DNA of 64,000 nucleotides from Tricholoma matsutake (lineage: Eukaryota > Basidiomycota > Agaricomycetes > Agaricales > Tricholomataceae): positions 1 through 64,000 of the forward strand of contig AP026549.1 of assembly GCA_026075535.2 (NCBI GenBank), read 5' to 3'. Both the position numbers and the translations under genes were made by a program. This document shows, in pieces, positions 57,378 through 64,000 of this stretch. Numbering within the stretch: position 1 is the stretch's first letter; each line of letters opens with the position of its first letter. A model generated the notes under the pieces. It did not search any database and had not been told where the DNA came from. It worked only from the letters and a program-made list of their open reading frames with translations.

Positions 57378-57879
57378 CTAGCAGGCTGAGTAGGGGTGCA
57401 TGAGTGTTGAGTAACGTTGAGTCACGAAGTCTGCCCCTGATTGAATGCATTGGGCTGCGCCTGTGGATGGTGGCACCTCAAAGGCTTGTAGTAATTCTGT
57501 TTGTAGCTCTTGGCATAGCTTTCTGGATTCCCATAATGCTTCATTCTTCCTTAACAACTTTTCTTTTACTTCCTCTAGCTCTTTATGGAAGTCTTCTAAT
57601 TGAACTTCGTACCAGCATACTTCTTTTATCTGGAATACCGTGCATGTGAGAACATCGTAAACCATTATCTTCTATCATTACCTTCAAGTCAAACTCCTTT
57701 TTCAGGCGGTTATAACTCCTCTGGAGGACAAGAAGCTCCTCTGTTTTGTCCGCTAAATCTTGCTCCACTTTGTCCAGATCATTTTGAAGTGCGACGATCT
57801 TGGCACATGGGAATTCTCCTGGATGATGTTGCGAATGATCATCTACTTTTTGTTTCAAAGATGTGTGTTGGGGTGACAT
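57378..57879 (-). CDS. Coiled-coil protein, two or more exons
   Basis: A 52-nt intron (57630-57681, GTAATG..CCAG) joins two ORFs into at least 149 residues. Heptads run from about residue 27 to 100 (LQNDLDKVEQDLADKTEELL, then FHKELEEVKEKLLRKNEALW), a long parallel-type coiled coil. It is followed by a short Ser/Ala-rich tail ending at TAG. The frame stays open upstream of 57879 to a possible acceptor near 57965, so another 5' exon is likely. No catalytic motif. Such proteins are often structural or scaffold parts; the specific role is unknown. Confidence 0.5.
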
Positions 57880-57882
57880 ATC

Positions 57883-58620
57883 ATTCTCCTTCAGGTAAGG
57901 TAGATGTGCAGATACACGCGCCCTGGGGGGCCTGGGGAAAGGCTCACAGCCGAAAGTAGCGCTCTGTAACTCTTTTCAACTGGGGCAACTCAACTTGAAT
58001 GAGGTGAGCGACAGACATACCAGCATTTCCGCTAGAAGGGCCTGTGGGTTAAAAGTCATCAACTCCCTCTATTTTTACTCTCAGCCCGAAGTCTGCCACC
58101 ATTGGGGACCCTGCGTGTATGAAGCCATGGGATCGCAATGTTTGTGCTTCCGCTGGAGACGGCAGGCGCTGTGACCCATGAGAAACCGGGTGATCAACTC
58201 GGAGACGAGGGGCCGCTTAGCTCAGGACATAAGATTGACTATAATTGTGATCTACAAAACCGGTTATACTTTACATGAGACAAGAAAATGAGCGACAAGG
58301 TCCGCTTCAAGTTCCTGATGGACTTGCTTGGAAGGTAGATTGGTCACATGACGACCAACGCAACGCGTCGTTGAAATGATCACCAATCTTATGTTTACAT
58401 AAGTAAGAGACTCGTTCTGGCCGAACTCGAAGCACCCGCCGTTAAAAAAAAAAGAAATTCGACCTGATATGGACATTTTTTCTTTCTGAAACCCCCTTGA
58501 CAATACATGTAGAGGTTGCAATTTTTGCTCGATGCTTCAAAACTTCCCTCGCTGCATTGTATGTTTTCATTCCATTTTTTCTTTTTCTAAACTTTGTCTA
58601 AACTAACATACTTACTATCC
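57883..58620. other. No further gene recognised
   Basis: It probably contains 5' exons of the coiled-coil gene in its first part (57883-57965). The rest has only short ORFs. Confidence 0.4.
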
Positions 58621-59240
58621 TACAAGCAAGTCAGAACAAGAACGAAGACGAACTAGAAACGGCACGAGCTAGGAACAATAAACCCGCAACGGCGACAACA
58701 ATTCAGGAGTGAGCATGGCGGGCGAGGAACTGCGGAACGCCCAACAATTGGGGGGGTGAACGCCCAACGACGGCAAAGTCTCAAAGAACGGCGATGCCGG
58801 CTACGCCCAACCCAGAACAACAGCAGGAAAGCAACGAGACGGGGATGGCGACGGAGTGCCATACCAGGGGGTGCTCATGGGGAGGGGGAGGTTCTCCACG
58901 CCCCCGGTATTCTTTTTTCTAAACTAACATACTACTCTACAAGCAGGGCAGAACAAGGACGAAAATGAACCAGAATCAGCGATGATAACCCAGGAGCAGC
59001 GACGGTAGGCGAGGAACCACAACCACTACCCGGGAATGACTACAACGCGCCAGGAAATATGACCTAGGAGTGAGGACGGTGGGCCAGGAAGCACGACCCC
59101 GCAACTGTGACGACAAGCCAGCAGCGAGGACGGCGGGCAGGCCACCGTAACGATAACCTAGGAAGGACCACGACGGACTAGGAAATACGGCCTAGGAGCA
59201 AGGACAGTGGCCCAGGAACCACAACGACAACCCGTGGTTG
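58620..59240. repeat. Degenerate minisatellite, ~40-50-bp phrases
   Basis: ACAAGGACGAAAA..CCAGGA, GGCGAGGAAC and AACGACGAC-type phrases repeat irregularly, with a duplicated CTAAACTAACATACT..CTACAAGCA at 58589-58625 and 58919-58945. Confidence 0.6.
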
Positions 59241-59244
59241 TGGT

Positions 59245-59600
59245 GTGCTCCCCGTCGTGCTGGTCCCCGTCGGGCGCTGGCGCTTGTTGTTTTTTTTTTG
59301 TTGTCGTCGGGGGCTAGCGGCAGCCGCGATCCACCCTGGAGCAGTGGCTCGCAGGGCTGGGGGCAGGTGCTGGGCTGTTCCTCGTCGTCATGGGGCCCTG
59401 GTGCTCGTTTTCGCCGTCGTAGGCTGGTAATCCGTCGTTGTGGTTGGACATGGGGTGTGTTGTTTTGGGGGTCGTCATTATGCCATGTTTATAACCTAAA
59501 AATAATGAAAACAGTTAGTTGAAAAGAAACATATAAAAAAACTTGCCTAGGGCCCAAACGACGATAGATGTCATTTGGGCCTGTTTTGACCACTCGAGCA
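59245..59600. repeat. Copy of the hairpin-bearing repeat family
   Basis: In reverse complement, 59320-59410 matches 30255-30360 (AGCACCAGGGCCCC, then AGCACCTGCCCC, then the GAGC..GCTC hairpin and GGGTGGA). It ends near a GGCCCAAACGAC..GTCATTTGGGCC palindrome (59549-59578). Confidence 0.6.
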
Positions 59601-60880
59601 ATCCAATTCTGAATGTGTGCCTGACATCCTGCCTCCCAGTATTGAAGAGGATATCTGGAAAAAAGAGGGTGTCGAGGTTACAATACGTTGCATATGTAGC
59701 ATGAATAGCCCCATTGCTTGCCCCCGAAATTATAGTTTGCTGTAGCTGGCCCCCAGTAATCTGTAGTGCTATCATTGCCGAGGTAGTAACAGGCGAATGC
59801 AATAGTGTGTCATATATCCTAGTAGCCGCGTAGTGTCTATAGTCTACAGTGGACGAAATAGCCCACGGTAGTCTGCATAGGGTTGCGTCGTATCAGGGTT
59901 AGTCACAGTAATATCAGCGCAATAGATAGGAATGGGAATTCAATAAACATTTATGAGTGCGAGCGCAACAGAAATCTAGACAAGAGTAGGATGAGTTCGA
60001 GGGCACGGAGGCCCATGTACCATAAGGGATGTAATAACCGTGACACTGTTCAGAACGGGGGGAGTAAAGTTGCTCTAGTCCGAAATGTTCCCATCCTCGC
60101 CATCAGTCTCCGTCTCGGAGTTTGCAAGATATCCTCCAATGCCGCCTCGAAGGCGGAATCGGGCATGGTTGGACGGTCGGCAGTGGAGAGTGGCTGGGCG
60201 CCGGATTGGAATCTGTCGAGTAATGATGTTTGTCAGTCATTAACGTCACGGTCAGCACACGCCTTCTTATATTGTACAGCTTAAGAAGGATGTTGTCGAG
60301 AATGCCATGCTTCTTGGTATGTTCTTGGAACCGCGAAGGCAACAAATATGATCCTCGTTTTGATAGAGTGTCGTAGTGAAAGGAATGTCAGTCTTGACTC
60401 TAGTGATCCATTCGTCGATGCAGCATTCAATCTGTAGCAGTCCGAGTCGTCTGTCAGTTAAGGCGTCCCTACCCGTATTATTCTGTGACTGAGCCCTCCA
60501 GTTACGAGCTCCGTGGGTTCTGCTCCGATTCCTTGGGTGTTGGTGGCCGACCCGCAGGCAGGGTTGGCACCGGGCCAGCGTTTTTCTGCCCCCATGTGCC
60601 CCGAAGATCCCGGGCCTCCATGGACGATGCAAGCGACGACGAAGAGCGTTAGGGCTGATGGAGAGGGCCATGGGGGAGGCGTTAATCCGCTTCTGGATTC
60701 CTATACGCAGGTGTCTGGTGTGGTGATGTTGGGAAAGGCAAAAACAATATCGTGCCTTATCGTCCATGGAATCCTACATAGCAATTGTGCGCTGGTCCTC
60801 GTCCATGGCACGGGGGATTGTTGGTGTATCCCAGGCAAGGGAAAAGAGAATGGGGCTCATGAGTAGCATCACGGATTCGC
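59600..60880. other. No gene recognised
   Basis: Minus ORFs at 59515-59802 (95 codons) and 60267-60767 (166 codons) are the longest. The second is Arg/Pro-rich and has no motif, so I do not call it. Confidence 0.35.
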
Positions 60881-60884
60881 TGCA

Positions 60885-60970
60885 ATGTTTGGCAGATGGG
60901 GATGGTTTGTTTTGGTCGATTCAAGTGCTTCATAGGTTCAAAAAGAGCACATGGCTCGATTCGAGCCACA
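60885..60970 (-). repeat. Dispersed ~90-bp repeat, copy B
   Basis: Reverse complement of 20652-20742 with scattered changes, ending in the same TGGCTCGA(A/T)TCGAGCCA palindrome. Confidence 0.75.
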
Positions 60971-61241
60971 TAAACTTCGTGCTCCCAGTCCGAATTTGCC
61001 TTCTGTGCCCTGGTCCTCTATTAAGACACAGTGTTGTGCGTCCTTGATTGAGGTTCACCTACTGTACATGTATGCAACAGCGAGATACGACATATGGAAT
61101 TTTGATACCTTCTGGGTTTCGTTCGCACATGAATTCCTGCAGGTTGGTCAAACTTGACAAGATTGACCATGTCTGGCATGGCTGGCACATCAATTAACAG
61201 TTGTTCAACATAGTTGAAATAATCATGACATTGGATGACTA

Positions 61242-62379
61242 CAGTGCTTTGCATAATAAACCGGAGTGATCTCCACAAATTTTCTTGTTTGGTTAGCTTT
61301 GTCTCTACCCCAAATGGAAGTCACTGTGTCACGTCGCTGTGGCAACACAGCGTACAATGCATACTCGACATGAAGGTGGGTGGGTGAAGACAACTAGATA
61401 GGCAGTATATATTATTGAAAGTTACAAAGCACAAACTATTTGAACAGTAAAACTATGCCAAGCCTGAATACAGTGTTTTGAACTTGTTTGACATCAAATG
61501 CCATCTCGCGTGATCCATGCATGCAATGACGAAAGGCACTGAAAAGATTATACAAAGGAGAAGTAGGAAATCTCACGAATGCAGGTGCAGGTGAATGAGT
61601 CAGAAAAGGTCAACTGAAAGCTGTTGAGCTGGTCGACAAACCTCGCAGTTATACAATGAGATTGTGAGATCGTCGAGCAGAGGGCCATGTACAAGGCTAA
61701 ATGACAGTTCACATCATTTTGGATCATTTAGGAAGACGGTGTGTCACAGGAGGCCATATTGAGGAGCAAAAGAGGCAGAGGGGAGAACAGTTGGCGGCGT
61801 GTTCAAATGAGGCCCAGAGCTCATTTCTAGTACTGGGGAAAGGGTGCTGATTTGGAGGACACGAGTACAGTGGGTGCCAAGATGTGGTGGTGTCAAGAGC
61901 AAGTTTGCTACTGCTAGGGAACGACTCGCATAAAGTTTGTTCTATTCAACAAAAGTTGTCGAGATCTAGGTGCATTGACAGCCAAACTCCAGGGGTCAAA
62001 CTGGGCTCTTTTCACACGGGGAGATGGCCTATAATCATAAAAATTCAGAGTTCACTGATTCTATACGAGTTCTTCATAACGTCCCCAAGCCAGTCTACCA
62101 CTGAATCCCGCTGGATGGAGTCAACGCAAAACCTGAAGATAGCCACAGTCCAGTTTTTAAGGCAACAGTGGAACAAATGGGCTGGGAAGTACGTGTAAAT
62201 AAAGCAACGGCAGTAGTGCGAGTGAACCAGACTGAGAGGAGAATCAAGCTTCGAGTTCAAGTACGTTCAAGTTCAAGTTGAATCCTCAGTGACACAGTGA
62301 CTTCCATTTGGGGGGTAGACAAAGCCAACCAAACAAGAAAATTTGCGGTGATCACTCCGGTTTATTATGCAAAGCACTG
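61242..62379. mobile_element. Tc1/mariner-type element with ~95-bp inverted repeats
   Basis: 1138 bp flanked by TA (61240-61241 and 62380-62381). It starts CAGTGCTTTGCATAATAAAC and ends in the inverse. The inverted repeats run to about 61337 and from about 62289, with only a few differences. The interior has no recognised transposase, so it is non-autonomous. A nested palindromic TTCAAGTACGTTCAAGTTCAAG run precedes the right repeat. Confidence 0.8.
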
Positions 62380-62846
62380 TAAGAGTCTTTTGTATCATCC
62401 TCCCGCCACCCACCCTCGCCCTTTTCGCACGGTCCGCTGCCCAGCTAACGACTTGTTCGTTTGGCTTGCCAGCCTGCTCGAACGGCGGACACGGTGTGCG
62501 GGGAGGGTCTGCGCCATCTCGCTCTCGCTCTCGTCCTGGGACAGCATGAATACATCGTCGTACATGCAATACTTGAAGATGTGTACGCACGTCTGTCAGG
62601 ACATCATCACCCAGGTCATCGGGGCCGAAAGCCCGCCGGTATTCGTTGCTGAAGATGGATGGTAAGGCGGATAATCCTCAGGAGCTATAGATGTGTCACC
62701 TGGATGGTGGTGATTCTTCTGTAAGCACGTCGTTGCATTGTTTTCCGGAGTCAACAGCCCTCGTGCCCGACTCTTTCTGTCCCTTTTTTCGATCGCTGAA
62801 AACGGGTAAGCTGGGGACGTCAAATGGCGAGTAGTAGTTATGTGCA

Positions 62847-63411
62847 TTACCGAGATAATAACGTGGCGAACAATAGTTGTTGCAAATCATTTACGTTCTC
62901 CCGTTCCACTCTTACTCCCGAAGGTGTGAACATAATGAAGATGACTTCAGTGGGTTCATTGTCGTCCACTGAGGTCGTACATCTCATACATGTATTCGTT
63001 TCAGGATCATAGTTCAGGAAATAAGTTCCTCCTATGATACGATGTGCAACCGGTCCTAAAAACGGAGCAAAGTCAGTCAACCAATGCCTAAGAGGATCGT
63101 ATCGCACTTGATACACTGTCAAAGATCGCAACTTCTTCAGACTTTTGATTCTCGTACACAATTAAGACGGCCTTGAGCTGCAATTCCATTATCCAGCGAA
63201 CACAAGATATCCGCGCGGGCAACCGAAATGTAATCAAAGGCCATTGATCTATTGTCCTTTGGATATGGAAGGTGGCATCAGTGTAGCCCGCAACGAAGTT
63301 ATGATCTGGACTGGGAATCTGCCGCACGTTGGACATGAGATGATGAACATGGTACTTAGAGGTAGAAACCAACTTATGAATGCTTGATCGGAACACTTTC
63401 TCCGCTGTCAA
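62847..63411 (-). pseudogene. Unknown gene with one frame change
   Basis: Minus frame 63411-63088 (HVHHLMSNVRQI, then WIMELQLKAVLIVYENQ) and minus frame 63161-62847 (DPLRHWLTDFAPFLGPV, then IIGGTYFLNYDPETNTCMRC) both look coding and overlap by ~70 bases. A 1-base shift between about 63095 and 63160 would unite them into about 185 residues. The family is not recognised. A sequencing error or a short unseen intron could also explain the shift. Confidence 0.4.
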
Positions 63412-63623
63412 ACCGCGTCGTTGTGCGTCGGGCTAGCTTGGCCGTACGGATGCCGTAGTCCGGAAGTTCGAACTAAGTTCGAACCTGAACTTTTCCAGCT
63501 GACTAGAGCCCTTCAGCCTTCAGGAACCCAGTCAAACCTTGTTTTTCGCTCGGCCTAACTTCTAAAAAGCAAGTTTCGGTCGAAATTAGTAGTGGGTTTA
63601 GTGTTGTGGGCAATTCATCAGAA

Positions 63624-63951
63624 ATGATTCGCTACTCGCTGGGCCGTGGGATGCAGGACAGTGATAATGCAGCCAAGTACATTGCAGGAAATTCAGCAAA
63701 TGCAGCGGCGGTGGCGACTGCATCAGCAGCAGCTGTGAGTCATCATTACTGAAAATCTTCAAGCAAACTCGACTCCAATGTTTTCAACCAGCTCCTCAAA
63801 CGTCGGAGAGAGACATTCAACAAGTTCAACGTCCCACAGGAAATCGGTGAAGCTCGCATCAGTAAGATCGCCCCATTATGTGTCGAAAATTCGACAAATG
63901 GCTCTGGTTATGGCTTTGTTATTATCGACCAGCAGATCATGCTCGGGAAAG
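63624..63951 (+). CDS. Start of an unknown spliced gene, runs off the window
   Basis: Exon 1 from ATG 63624 (MIRYSLGRGMQDSDNAAKYI, then an Ala-rich helix) ends at GTGAGT. A 57-nt intron (63735-63791, with TACTGA branch-like word and AACCAG acceptor) leads to exon 2 (LLKRRRETFNKFNVPQEIGE, RISKIAPLCVEN, GYGFVIIDQQIML), which stops at a donor-like GTGGGT at 63952. Both exons share one frame with no stops. The frame upstream of 63624 is also open, so the start is a choice. The product is not recognised and the 3' part lies outside the window. Confidence 0.5.
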
Positions 63952-64000
63952 GTGGGTGCTTTGTTTTTTCTACGCGTCGTATCTATTCAGTTGATCTAAT

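Overview
The window is a fungal chromosome end, most likely from an Agaricomycete (Basidiomycota). It opens with uninterrupted CCCTAA telomere repeat (1-163). The recoverable genes have short introns of 49-75 nt with GT..AG ends. The Ty1/copia elements, the MULE transposase fragment and several degraded host families are of types I associate with mushroom-forming fungi. The species cannot be told from the sequence, and all family names come from motif recognition without database searches.

Layout. 1-3.3 kb: an unknown spliced gene whose reading frame runs straight out of the telomere, so it lacks its 5' end. 3.3-6.7 kb: gene scraps and a ~134-bp tandem repeat. 6.7-11.1 kb: tandem and inverted copies of a repeat, then a 760-bp direct repeat carrying a TATA promoter. 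11.2-16.5 kb: a complete young Ty1/copia element (LTRs, 5-bp target duplication, half-tRNA primer site) with a broken pol. 16.9-18.3 kb: a divergent pair of intact-looking spliced genes, one encoding a PD-(D/E)XK-like nuclease. 18.3-26 kb: unassigned ORFs, G+C-rich low-complexity DNA, a mariner-type MITE and a MULE transposase scrap. 26.5-29.6 kb: a gag-only LTR element. 30.2-35.1 kb: nested DNA elements, including a hAT element with a perfect 8-bp target duplication and a 2.3-kb element with subterminal 20-bp repeats. 36.0-37.7 kb: a decayed LINE.

38.0-57.2 kb: this 19.1-kb interval has 13-bp inverted termini and an identical 8-bp direct repeat outside both ends, with a hAT transposase C-terminus at its right edge. 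It looks like one hAT-type unit. Inside are a second PD-(D/E)XK-like gene, a head-to-head protease-like pseudogene, a pogo element, a broken membrane-receptor-like gene, minisatellites and a 5'-portion copia element. 57.4-64 kb: a coiled-coil gene, minisatellites, a mariner-type element with ~95-bp inverted repeats, and the start of an unknown spliced gene that runs off the window.

Overall this is a transposon-dense subtelomere with few live genes. The best candidates for something new are the 19-kb hAT-bounded unit and its nuclease gene, the dispersed hairpin family whose two arms change together, and the recurrence of nuclease-fold genes in divergent pairs.
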